DNA of 64,000 nucleotides from the NCBI RefSeq assembly GCF_001563225.1, contig NZ_CP014206.1:124001-188000 (forward strand), given 5' to 3'. The notes under the pieces are model-generated. The model was not told the DNA's origin and searched no databases. It was given only the letters and a program-made list of their open reading frames with translations. This document shows positions 33,670 through 41,566 of this stretch, in pieces (the stretch's first letter is position 1; every line of letters starts with the position of its first letter). The DNA is from Pseudodesulfovibrio indicus. Its GTDB lineage: Bacteria; Desulfobacterota; Desulfovibrionia; Desulfovibrionales; Desulfovibrionaceae. A program made the translations under genes and the position numbers.

Positions 33670-34428
33670 CTACTGCGCTTCGTCGTCCCAGTAATTCTCG
33701 TCGCGCAATTCCTTCAAGGCCTTTTCAAGCTTCGGGACAATGTCCGCGTTCTTTTCGTTGAGGTAGTGATAGAATGTGGTCTGGAACACGAGCGGCTCCA
33801 ACCGCTCGATGCTCTCATAGAAATGGGGGGCCTTGCGGAAAACGGTCTCTGCGCTGCGTTGGCTGGACAGAACGAGATCTATGCGCCCTTCCAGGAGCAT
33901 GGCGAACAGCCCTTCGTAGGTGTTGACCTGTTCCAGGCAGCGACCTTTCATGACCTTTTCGACCCAGACGACCCCGCAAAGGGAGCCCACCTTCATGACA
34001 TCGAGCAGCGAATCCCTGTATTCACCGATGTGCTGCCCCTTGATCACATAGGCCGCACCGTTGAAATTCAGGAGCTTGCCCTCCACCCGGATCATGGAAG
34101 GATAGTTCGATTCCAGGCCGTAGATACGCCCGGCATCACCGTCCAGGTCCCCCGCCGCAGCAAGGTAGAGAGAGCGCTTCTGGGGCAGGGGGACGAACTC
34201 CACCGGCAGCCCGGCGCGGGCGTAGACCGCCTCCAGCCGGTTCTTGGACTCCAGGGATATCTGCGCGTTCGGCAAATAGCCGATGCGGTACGGTTCCCGC
34301 GCCAGGGAAAGTCCCCGCAGCGGAAGAACGAGCGCCAGCCCAAGCACCGCGCAGAGGAGCAACAGCCCCGAACGCCTCTTGGGGCGGAATGGACGATCTG
34401 AAAGGAAGAAACGACCGGTCATTATCAA
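33670..34428 (-). CDS. Family-3 solute-binding-type protein, tandem paralogue 2
   Basis: A 252-residue paralogue of the preceding gene, with the same layout: hydrophobic N-terminal anchor (LLLLCAVLGLALVLPLRGL), YRIGYLPNAQ, QHIGEYRDSLLDVMKVG shared almost word for word with its neighbour, and YHYLNEKNADIVPKLEKAL near the end. The binding-site region between (for example MKGRCLEQVNTYEG) differs, suggesting different ligands after a gene duplication. Confidence 0.78.
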   Translation of the reverse strand: MIMTGRFFLSDRPFRPKRRSGLLLLCAVLGLALVLPLRGLSLAREPYRIGYLPNAQISLESKNRLEAVYARAGLPVEFVPLPQKRSLYLAAAGDLDGDAGRIYGLESNYPSMIRVEGKLLNFNGAAYVIKGQHIGEYRDSLLDVMKVGSLCGVVWVEKVMKGRCLEQVNTYEGLFAMLLEGRIDLVLSSQRSAETVFRKAPHFYESIERLEPLVFQTTFYHYLNEKNADIVPKLEKALKELRDENYWDDEAQ

Positions 34429-34528
34429 CTCCTAGCCCATGCCGGGGATAGTGGCAAAGACTGCTCGCATGTTATAACGCCAGGCGCTGCGGCTTGCCCA
34501 TTCCGCCCCGCCCACGTAAGACCAGCGG

Positions 34529-34930
34529 ATGAAGCGCATCCTCATCCCCCTGCTCGCCGCCTGCCTGCTCATCGCGCTCGGCTTCGGCCTGGCCCGGCCC
34601 AACCGAGTGTTCTGGAACTCCCTGGAGGTCACGGTCACGGCCTACAACTCCACCCGCGCCCAGACCGACGGCAACCCGCATCGCGCGGCCTGGAACAACC
34701 GCCTCAAGCCCGGCATGAAGGCCATCGCGGTGTCGCGCGACCTCCTGCCCCTCGGCCTCACGGACCAGACCGAGGTCTGGATCGACGGGATCGACGGGTT
34801 GGATGGTCCCTATCGGGTGCTGGACAAGATGAACCGGCGGTTCAAGCGGCGGATCGACGTCTATTTCGGCCTGGACGTGAAGGCGGCCCGCGATTTCGGC
34901 GAGCGCGAGGCCCGCATCTATTGGCGCTAG
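34529..34930 (+). CDS. 3D-domain (Asp-Asp-Asp) envelope protein
   Basis: A 133-residue protein with an N-terminal signal or anchor (LIPLLAACLLIALGFGLA) and a double-psi-barrel 3D domain: TVTAYNSTRAQTDGNP, LPLGLTDQTEVWIDG and the final DVYFGLDVKAARDFG with the three Asp. The fold is shared with MltA and YuiC/Rpf-type wall enzymes, so peptidoglycan cleavage or binding in the periplasm is likely. Divergent from the binding-protein pair. Confidence 0.8.
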   Translation: MKRILIPLLAACLLIALGFGLARPNRVFWNSLEVTVTAYNSTRAQTDGNPHRAAWNNRLKPGMKAIAVSRDLLPLGLTDQTEVWIDGIDGLDGPYRVLDKMNRRFKRRIDVYFGLDVKAARDFGEREARIYWR

Positions 34931-34989
34931 CCCTTTTTCCGCCCCGCATTGCCCTAAAACGGAATATGGTATAACGGGGACGATAAACA

Positions 34990-35247
34990 ATGGGGGCTGC
35001 CATGCGAGCAGAAGTGATCAGAAAGGCTGAGGCGCACCTGGCCGGAATGGCGGTGCTTGACCTGGGTGAGGTCACGATCACGCAAAAGGCGTCCTCGATC
35101 GAGGTGGGGTACATGGAGAGTCGGATCGAGTTGCCCCTGTCGCAGAGCGCAGCGGATGATGCGGCGCGGTTCCTTGTCGGGGCTGCGGTGTATGCCGAGG
35201 CGCAACGCACGGGGCGGGATTTGTACTCTGGACCGATCATCGATTGA
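34990..35247 (+). CDS. Small protein of unknown function
   Basis: An 85-residue soluble protein, possibly starting at the second ATG (35002). It is a mixed helix-strand protein with no recognised motif; it ends with a Gly/Asp-rich tail (GRDLYSGPIID). It follows the 3D gene by 59 bases and precedes repeat block 3. Confidence 0.5.
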   Translation: MGAAMRAEVIRKAEAHLAGMAVLDLGEVTITQKASSIEVGYMESRIELPLSQSAADDAARFLVGAAVYAEAQRTGRDLYSGPIID

Positions 35248-35354
35248 GGCCCGGTTGATTTGTTTGTGGGTGCGGGGGGTGTTGTCGGATGGCCCTCGCG
35301 CCCTTTTCTTTTTCTTTTTTGGGAAAGAAGAATGGAGGGAAGAAGAAAGAAGAG

Positions 35355-35900
35355 AAGAGGGAGAGAAAGAGGAGAGCCGTCGCTGGCGCTCCTCCATGTT
35401 TTTTTGGAGCCCTCCCGGCGGGGTTCTTTCTTTTCCGGGCGAAAAGAAAGAACCAAAGAAACGCCGGGGGGAGTCATCCCCGCCCACAGTTTGGCCGCTG
35501 AGAATCCGATCCGCTCGGGGCGGCTCCATCTGATCAAAAGTAACGTGCGAGCCTCCACGGGAACGCCCCTTTTATGAAATACCGAGGTGCCACGGGAGCG
35601 GAGCCGCCGCCCCTTCGCGGTCGGCTTCTAGGCGTCCAGAACAGGGCTCGCTGCGTGCTGCTTGACGGTACGAAGGGCGAAGGAAGAGGGGCCTTCGGAC
35701 GGGACTTCGGGGTAGGAGAGCCACTGTTTGAGGCTGCGCCTCAAAGGTGTTCCGGGGGAGGGCCTTCGTAAGACTTGGCGGGGTATGAAAGCCGCTGTTG
35801 GGGCTGCGCCCCAAGGTGCTCCAGGGTGCGATGGACGGAGTTTTGGGGGTGACGGCTGTTTGAGGCTGCGCCTCAAAGGCGCGAGAGGGGATGGCCTGCT
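35355..35900 (-). repeat. Repeat block 3 (inverted): small hairpin, spacer, three palindromes, no long hairpin
   Basis: Read on the minus strand the order equals block 1. Palindromes at 35859-35877, 35798-35814 and 35727-35745; spacer about 35530-35695; small hairpin 35422-35454 with the 14-bp stem. The 121-nt hairpin is missing: ...ATGGAGCCG is joined directly to CCCCGAGCGG, where block 1 has GGAGCCG-hairpin-AGCCGCACCGAGCGG. The region 35248-36696 has no supported gene. Confidence 0.87.
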
Positions 35901-35944
35901 GTTGGTTTGCCCTTCCGCATTTGACCTCTTTTGCCATTCCCCTC

Positions 35945-36635
35945 ACGCTAGGACGGTCCCGGCCCGGAGAGCGGTCATTCGGAAACCGGGGCCTAGAGCC
36001 TGTCTCAAGCGCCGAAGCGCAGCCCGACTGAGTCTGCCTCGGCAGACAATGCCGTCAGGGCAGCGAGAGGCGCTTACAGGCTCTTGGCCACTGTTTTCGC
36101 GCAGCCGCACCGCAGCGCACTTTTTGCTTACTTTTTGGGGCGCAAGCCAAAAAGTAAGGCGCTGTAAGAGCGCAAAACGGTCTCCCGCAACAGGCAAAAC
36201 CCCAGACGCGGACGCGCGGACGAACCTCCCGCACTCCTCCCTTTTCCTCTCATCCATAAAAAAAATCCGTACACTCTCCCGCCAAATCCTCGGCCTCCCC
36301 GCAAACCACCTCTTCCACACGCCCTCCCACGCTCGGACAATCCCGGCCCGGAGAGCGGTCATTCGGAAACCGGGGCCTAGAGCCTGTTTCAAGCGCCGAA
36401 GCGAAGCCCGACTGAGTCTGCCTCGGCAGACATGCCGTCAGGGCAGCGAAAGGCGCTTACAGGCTCTTGGCCACTGTTTTCGCGCAGCCGCACCGCAAGC
36501 GCACTTTTTGCTTACTTTTTGGGGCGCAAGCCAAAAAGTAAGGCGCTGTAAAAGCGCAAAACGACTCATCGCGACAGGGGAACATCAGACGCGGACGCGC
36601 GGACGACTCTCCCGCGTTCCTCCCTCTTCCCGGCC
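35945..36635 (-). repeat. Two tandem copies of the ~385-bp repeat (block 3)
   Basis: Same unit as at 14204-15290, on the other strand. The AAAAAGTAAG landmark recurs at about 36149 and 36534, again 385 bases apart. Confidence 0.88.
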
Positions 36636-36680
36636 CCGCCGGGGCAAAAGGCAAACGCCATTTGCCTTTTGCCCCGGCGG
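36636..36680 (+). promoter_or_regulatory. Perfect 20-bp hairpin just before the DUF4911 gene
   Basis: A 20-bp perfect stem (36636-36655 with 36661-36680) and 5-nt loop CGCCA, ending 16 bases before the start codon and touching the only GGAGG-like site. It could act as the end of a transcript from the left or limit access to the ribosome-binding site. Confidence 0.6.
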
Positions 36681-36696
36681 AGGCTAGACACCCTGC

Positions 36697-36978
36697 ATGG
36701 CTTCACCATCCCGCAGAAGACCGCGCAAGCGAATGTGCCCCCCGGCACCGGACTGGTCGGCGCGGACCTACGTCCGCATCCAGCCGTCGGACATCGGGCT
36801 GTTCCGGTTCTTGCTCGAAGGCCACGACAATCTCGGCGTGTTCACCGTGGTGAACAACCGCCAGGGTATCCTTCTGCTGCGCTACAGTCCGCATCTCAAA
36901 CGGGAAATGGGAGCCTTCCTCAAGCAGGCCGCCACCGAGATGGAGCTGGAAATCCTCCCCGCCCCGCTCCGCGCCTGA
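36697..36978 (+). CDS. DUF4911 family protein
   Basis: A 93-residue protein. The core VRIQPSDIGLFRFLLEGHD followed by NLGVFTVVNNRQGILLLRYSP is the pattern of the DUF4911 family, small proteins common in Desulfovibrio-type bacteria with no known function. The first 25 residues are Arg/Pro-rich and may not be translated; an in-frame ATG at 36736 would remove part of them. It converges with the PqqD operon, with the solo long hairpin between. Confidence 0.75.
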   Translation: MASPSRRRPRKRMCPPAPDWSARTYVRIQPSDIGLFRFLLEGHDNLGVFTVVNNRQGILLLRYSPHLKREMGAFLKQAATEMELEILPAPLRA

Positions 36979-37029
36979 TTCAGCTTCTTTATCGATAACC
37001 CGCCGACAACTCCCCTGCTCCGCCCGCCC

Positions 37030-37157
37030 TCAAGGCTTGGCAGAGTGGGTCAGCCGTGCATTTTTCGCGCAGGGCTTTCACCGCAGCCTAGCCGTCTATG
37101 TAAGGATGAAAGCCCTGTGCGGAGAATATGCGGATGGCCCGCTGTCCCAAGCCTTGA
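37030..37157. repeat. Solo, diverged copy of the long hairpin
   Basis: Stem ends TCAAGGCTTGG / CCAAGCCTTGA are complementary, as are CGCGCAGGGCTTTCA / TGAAAGCCCTGTGCG. The sequence between (ACCGCAGCC.TAG) is the same loop as in copies 1 and 2. It fills the gap between two convergent genes and ends exactly at the stop codon of the PqqD gene. Confidence 0.85.
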
Positions 37158-37535
37158 TCAGCGAAGGCCGATAATGCCGCGCTGGCCGATGTTCTTGATG
37201 AAGGTGGTCACGGCCAGCTCCGCCTCGCGCGGCTGGACGCCGTAGGCTGCGGTGAACTCGGCGGCGATGCGCCGCACGGACCGTTGGCCGTCGATGCGGG
37301 TCCAGACGAAGGTGCCCATCTCGTCCAGCTCCACCCGCTTGGTCATGGGCCGCTTGTCCCACATGCCGACCTTCTCGGCCAGCCTGCCGAACCACGGCTT
37401 GATGGCCAGGGGATAGGCGAGCCGCACCAGCCCGTTGTCCAACGGGGTCTCCTCCACCGCGTCGTTGCGCACCGGGACCATGTCCAGGGCCTCGGACCGC
37501 GAGATGACCGGCTCAGGCCGCTTCTTCCGGAACAA
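37158..37535 (-). CDS. PqqD-family (RRE-type) protein
   Basis: A 125-residue protein with a PqqD-like winged-helix domain: VELDEMGTFVWTRIDGQRSVRRIA and the C-terminal LAVTTFIKNIGQRGIIGL. This fold binds leader peptides for radical-SAM or other peptide-modifying enzymes. No radical-SAM gene or obvious precursor peptide lies in the window. It overlaps the upstream gene by 23 bases, so they form one operon. Confidence 0.85.
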   Translation of the reverse strand: MFRKKRPEPVISRSEALDMVPVRNDAVEETPLDNGLVRLAYPLAIKPWFGRLAEKVGMWDKRPMTKRVELDEMGTFVWTRIDGQRSVRRIAAEFTAAYGVQPREAELAVTTFIKNIGQRGIIGLR

Positions 37536-38436
37536 GGGCGAAACTCCCGCAGATGTCGTTGAAGGCGGCCTCCGGGAGCACCGCCGTGCCGGATGCCGTG
37601 ACCGCCAGGATGGCGTTGCCCGCGCCCCAGGCCCGGCCGCAGGCGAAGATTTCGCGGCGCAACAGCCGCCGCAGCCACGACGTTTTTGCCGCGCCGCGCC
37701 AGTCCGCGCGGTCCGGTCCCGCCCGCACCGTCAGGGCTTCGGGCGGCGGGTCGGTCAGGCCGGTGCGCACCCAGTGCTCCAGGGGCGCGGTCTTGAGCAG
37801 CACCGAGGCCGGGGCGAACCGCTCGAAGTCGAGCCGGGTGCCGGGTCCCTTGCCCGGCGGAACGCGCCCCCCGGTCTTCCCGGAAGCCGGACGCCACCAG
37901 GCCACGCGATAGTGGCCCGGTTTGAAGGAAAAGGTGTCGAGCGCGAAATCGGCGGGGACGCGGGCCTTGAGGCCGAACATGGCCCAAGGGCGGGTCTTGC
38001 CGCCCGTGTGGTCGCGCAGGGTGTCCAGGACCTCGGCGGCCCGGTCCTCATCCGCGTCGGACCGCACGAAAAACTGGACCAGGCAGGCCAGCCCGGTGGC
38101 GGGATGGTGCAGGGCCGCGCCCAGCGCCCGGCTGCCGCCGGACTGCCACTGAAAACTCCGCACGCGCAGGCCGGATTGCTCCAGCCGTGCGACCGAGCCG
38201 CTCCAGGCGGGCGGGGTCTCGGCCCCGTCCACGACGCGCACGGCCGCGTCCCGTCCGGCGCGTGTCAGCTTGCGGATGTGCTTGTCAAAGGAGAACGATC
38301 CCCGGACCACGCTCCACTTGAGCTCGCAGACCGGCCTGTCGTCGGCGGCCAGGGTCAGCCCGTCGCGCTCGATGGCGGACGGCTCCCAGCCGGACGGCGC
38401 AACCAGGCCGATCCCGTTCCAGGCGATCTCCGGCAT
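37513..38436 (-). CDS. Unknown protein of the PqqD operon
   Basis: A 307-residue soluble protein without signal peptide. It is rich in Arg, Ala and Trp (IAWNGIGLVAPSGWEPSAIE at the start, YRVAWWRPASG in the middle), with repeated beta strands. I recognise no family. It overlaps the PqqD gene and directly follows a gene for an exported protein (stop 38439, start 38436), so the three are probably one operon and function together. Confidence 0.7.
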   Translation of the reverse strand: MPEIAWNGIGLVAPSGWEPSAIERDGLTLAADDRPVCELKWSVVRGSFSFDKHIRKLTRAGRDAAVRVVDGAETPPAWSGSVARLEQSGLRVRSFQWQSGGSRALGAALHHPATGLACLVQFFVRSDADEDRAAEVLDTLRDHTGGKTRPWAMFGLKARVPADFALDTFSFKPGHYRVAWWRPASGKTGGRVPPGKGPGTRLDFERFAPASVLLKTAPLEHWVRTGLTDPPPEALTVRAGPDRADWRGAAKTSWLRRLLRREIFACGRAWGAGNAILAVTASGTAVLPEAAFNDICGSFALVPEEAA

Positions 38437-38438
38437 GG

Positions 38439-39041
38439 CTAGCGCGGGACGTAGGTATCCAGGGAGTGGACCCGGGTCCGGGTCGTGGATTCCTCGATCG
38501 CATTCTCGGCCCGGTAGCACTCGGCCTCGCGCTCCATGAGCGTCTCCTGGGTCATCTTGATGGACACGCCGGGCCGGATCTCGTTGTCCCGGCTCCACAT
38601 GAGCACCAGGCTGACGGTCTCGCCCTTGTCGTTCGTGAATTCCCACTCCCAGGCGATGACGTTCTTGAAGGCGTCGCCGATGTACCGGTCGGGCTTGCCG
38701 AAGTCTTCCTCGTAGCGGTCGTAGAGCTTGTTGAAGAATCCCTGCCCCCGGTCGTGGAACTTGAGCTTGATGCGGACCAGCCGCCCCTTGTCCTTGCAGT
38801 TGCCGTAGCTCAGGCTGCCGCCGCGCACGCCGGGCAGGGCGTCGGGACGGATCAGGGCCTCGGACAGGAACGGGGCGTCGGACACCGGGATGGCGCGGTC
38901 CATCTGGCAGTATCCCTTGTAGCCTTCCACCTGCTCCCCCAGAGTGAACCCGGCCAGGGTGGTGGGGAATCCCTTGGCGGCCAGGGCCGGTGTGGCGCAA
39001 AGCAGCGCCAGGACGGCGATGGTCATGCATGCTCGTTTCAT
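38439..39041 (-). CDS. Exported protein of unknown function
   Basis: A 200-residue protein with a signal peptide (MKRACMTIAVLALLCATPALA, cleavage after ALA). The mature part resembles a small periplasmic beta-rich domain with the segment GQGFFNKLYDRYEEDFGKP. It is the first gene of the PqqD operon. Start at 39041 gives the signal peptide. Confidence 0.75.
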   Translation of the reverse strand: MKRACMTIAVLALLCATPALAAKGFPTTLAGFTLGEQVEGYKGYCQMDRAIPVSDAPFLSEALIRPDALPGVRGGSLSYGNCKDKGRLVRIKLKFHDRGQGFFNKLYDRYEEDFGKPDRYIGDAFKNVIAWEWEFTNDKGETVSLVLMWSRDNEIRPGVSIKMTQETLMEREAECYRAENAIEESTTRTRVHSLDTYVPR

Positions 39042-39152
39042 ACGTCTACGCCTCTTCTGATTTTTTGGCTTGTCCGCGAAGTGGACACCATCTATGGTTA
39101 AACAACATTGCCTCGCTTGGCAAAGGAATACGCAACGAAACGGGAAGGATGG

Positions 39153-39245
39153 ATGCGCGCTGAACCGGCCATACCCCTGTGGAGGCCGCTCCTGTATTAT
39201 GTCATCGCCGTTCTCGGCGGGACGGTGTACGGCGGGCAGGTCTGA
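39153..39245 (+). CDS. 30-residue N-terminal hydrophobic ORF, in frame with the SpoIIE gene
   Basis: ATG at 39153 after GGGAAGGA reads a 30-residue peptide (MRAEPAIPLWRPLLYYVIAV...GGQV) with one hydrophobic segment and stops at TGA (39243-39245). Only two codons later, in the same reading frame, the SpoIIE gene begins at 39252, itself with a poor ribosome-binding site. The peptide may be the true N-terminus of that membrane protein, split by the TGA. Confidence 0.5.
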   Translation: MRAEPAIPLWRPLLYYVIAVLGGTVYGGQV

Positions 39246-39251
39246 CCCCTG

Positions 39252-40730
39252 ATGGTCAAGCTCCCGGTCTGGGAGCTCGGACTGATCATCCTCATTCCCC
39301 TGGCCCTGGCCTGGGCGGCGAGGCCCTACGCCCAGCGAAAGCTGGTCGAATCCGCCCCTCCCCTGCGCCAGCCCCTGCGCCAGTTCCAGATGGACCTGAC
39401 CCTGTTTCTCGCCGGGGGACTCGGCTCCGCCGTGGTCATGTTCGCAGCCTACCACTACCCCCTTATCCAGAGCGGGATGAAGCTGGTGCTCGGCATCTTC
39501 ACCGTGGGGCTGTTCGCCGGGCTGGACATGGCCCTGGCCCGCGAGCGGGCGATCATCCGCCGGGCCCTGGCCGGGGACGCCTGGTACGAGCCCCCCCGCC
39601 GGATCGTGACCATGACCCGCAAGTTCTCCCTGGTGGCCCTGCTCATCCTGGCCCTGAGCACGGCCATCATCCTGCTGGTCATGGTCCGCGACCTCAACTG
39701 GCTGGCCACCCAGGAGCTGAACCTGCTGACCCTGGACGAGCTCGGCCGCTCGGTGCTGGCGGAAATCCTCTTCGTCATGGGGTTCCTCACGGTCATGGTC
39801 ACCAACCTGGTGGTCTCCTACACCCGCAACCTGCGCATCCTCTTCAACCTCCAGACCAAGATCCTCGAGAACGTGACCAACGGGGACCTGTCCAGCCGCG
39901 TCCCGGTGACCACTTCCGACGAGCTCGGCCTCATCGCCGGGCACACCAACGCCATGATCATCAGCCTGCGCGAGGGCGAACGGATGCGCGACGGGCTGCG
40001 CATCGCCCGCGAGGTGCAGCAGCATTTCCTGCCGCACCGCGCGCCCCGAATGCCCCGGCTGGACATCGCGGGCGTAAGCCTGTTTTCGGACGAGACCGGG
40101 GGCGACTTCTACGATTTCGTGGCCTGCGAGGCCGACAACTGCGGCCAGATGGCCGTGGCCGTGGGCGACGTGTCCGGCCACGGCATCGGCGCGGCCCTGC
40201 TCATGGCCGCCGGGCGGGCCGTGATCCGTCAGAACGCGACCACCCCCGGCTCGGCCACCGAGAACATCCGCCGGGCGAACATGCACCTGAGCCGCGACAT
40301 CGGCGATACCGGCCGGTTCATGACCCTGTTCTTCGCGGTCATCGACCCGGTCAACGAGCGCATCACCTGGGTCAACGCGGGCCATCAGCCGCCCCAGTTC
40401 TACGACCCGGCCACGGACGAGTTCAGCGAGCTCAAGGGCCGGGACATCCCCCTGGGGGTGGAGCCGGACTGGATGTACCACGAGCGGGTCATGGACATGC
40501 CCCGGCCGGGCCAGATCCTGTGCATCTGCACCGACGGCGTGTGGGAGGCCCGCAACGGGCGGGGCGAGATGTTCGGCCGGGACCGCATCCGGGCGATACT
40601 GCGCGAGGACCGCGACCGTACCGCCGAGGAGATCGTGCGCGCCGTCTGCGACAGGGTCCTTGAATTCACCGGACCGGGCCGCCGGGAGGACGACCTGACC
40701 CTGGTGATCGTCAAGGGCGTTGCCCGGTGA
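39252..40730 (+). CDS. Membrane SpoIIE (PP2C) phosphatase with HAMP
   Basis: A 492-residue protein. Hydrophobic helices at about 5-22, 48-68, 75-95, 125-147 and 165-190, then HAMP, a coiled linker, and a SpoIIE phosphatase domain (about 255-490) with GGDFYDF, GDVSGHGIGAALLMA and the late GRREDDLTLVIV. It removes phosphate from STAS-type antagonists. There is no kinase domain or STAS gene beside it. A stretch of 124 bases separates it from the FtsX operon. See the upstream ORF for the N-terminus. Confidence 0.88.
   Translation: MVKLPVWELGLIILIPLALAWAARPYAQRKLVESAPPLRQPLRQFQMDLTLFLAGGLGSAVVMFAAYHYPLIQSGMKLVLGIFTVGLFAGLDMALARERAIIRRALAGDAWYEPPRRIVTMTRKFSLVALLILALSTAIILLVMVRDLNWLATQELNLLTLDELGRSVLAEILFVMGFLTVMVTNLVVSYTRNLRILFNLQTKILENVTNGDLSSRVPVTTSDELGLIAGHTNAMIISLREGERMRDGLRIAREVQQHFLPHRAPRMPRLDIAGVSLFSDETGGDFYDFVACEADNCGQMAVAVGDVSGHGIGAALLMAAGRAVIRQNATTPGSATENIRRANMHLSRDIGDTGRFMTLFFAVIDPVNERITWVNAGHQPPQFYDPATDEFSELKGRDIPLGVEPDWMYHERVMDMPRPGQILCICTDGVWEARNGRGEMFGRDRIRAILREDRDRTAEEIVRAVCDRVLEFTGPGRREDDLTLVIVKGVAR
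39259..39277 (+). promoter_or_regulatory. SECIS-like hairpin after the in-frame TGA
   Basis: AGCTCCC-GGTCT-GGGAGCT forms a 7-bp perfect stem whose apical loop starts 20 bases after the TGA at 39243-39245. The loop matches the GGTCT of the E. coli fdhF selenocysteine element, and the distance falls in the range known for bacterial elements. There is no bulged T as in fdhF, and a chance match is possible. Confidence 0.35.
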
Positions 40731-40854
40731 CGCCCGGCCCCGGTGTGAATGTGCGGAAATCGCGCAACGATTCCTATTTCAGCTTGTTTATGTTATGGCT
40801 TGATAGTATCCATATAGCATAGAATATCAGTCAGTTTGAACGGAAAGGATGTCC

Positions 40855-41514
40855 ATGGGCAAACCGGAACGACTCATCTCGCTTCCCTTCTCGAAATCCG
40901 TCGAGATCAGCTTCAAGAGCCTGAAGGTCCGCTTTTTCAGGTCCATGATCACGGTCTCCAGCCTGGTGCTGGCCGTGTCGTTCCTGAGTTTCGTGCTGGT
41001 CAACATGGACGTCGCCGGAGGCATGCTGGCCCACGGCGGCAAGGAGGCGGCCCGGGCGCTGTCCCAGGCCGGGTACGACGTGGACCTGGCCCAGGGGGCC
41101 GTGGCCATGTCGGCCAAGGAGCGGTGGATCGTGCTCCTCTCCCTGCTGGTCTGCACCGTGGGCATCGTCAACGCCCAGCTGATGTCCGTGACCGAACGGT
41201 TTTCCGAGATCGGGGTCATGAAGTGCCTGGGCGCGCTGGACTCCATGATCCTGCGCCTCTTCCTGCTGGAGGCGGCCATGCAGGGGCTGGCCGGGGCGTT
41301 CACCGGATCGCTGCTCGGCTGCCTCTTCTCCCTGATCACCGGGGGGTTCCGGTTCGGCTTCGCGGTCCTCGGCACCGTGCCCTGGGCCGGAGTGCTCGGC
41401 TCCATCGGCATGGCCACCCTGGCCGGTTGCGCTCTGAGCCTGCTGGGGGTCATGTACCCGGCCTGGCTGGCGGCGCGCATGGACCCGATCAAGGCCATCC
41501 GGGCGGAACACTGA
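40855..41514 (+). CDS. Minimal FtsX-like permease
   Basis: A 219-residue membrane protein of the FtsX/MacB group: N-terminal helix (about 30-50) after SLKVRFFRS, then three C-terminal helices with FSEIGVMKCLGA and the final YPAWLAARMDPIKAIRAE motif that contacts the ATPase. The large periplasmic domain of LolC/MacB members is reduced to about 45 residues. It is first in a packed operon with an ATPase. Start at 40855 gives better spacing to GGAAAGG than the ATG six bases earlier. Confidence 0.85.
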   Translation: MGKPERLISLPFSKSVEISFKSLKVRFFRSMITVSSLVLAVSFLSFVLVNMDVAGGMLAHGGKEAARALSQAGYDVDLAQGAVAMSAKERWIVLLSLLVCTVGIVNAQLMSVTERFSEIGVMKCLGALDSMILRLFLLEAAMQGLAGAFTGSLLGCLFSLITGGFRFGFAVLGTVPWAGVLGSIGMATLAGCALSLLGVMYPAWLAARMDPIKAIRAEH

Positions 41515-41566
41515 CGCCCCCCGGCGCACCCGAACGACCCCGAAGCGACACCCGAGGAATCGAAGC

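Noticed and set aside
39070..39252. A 60-codon frame in another register upstream of the SpoIIE gene
   Set aside because: It has no ribosome-binding site and no sensible composition; the in-frame 30-codon ORF is the better candidate.
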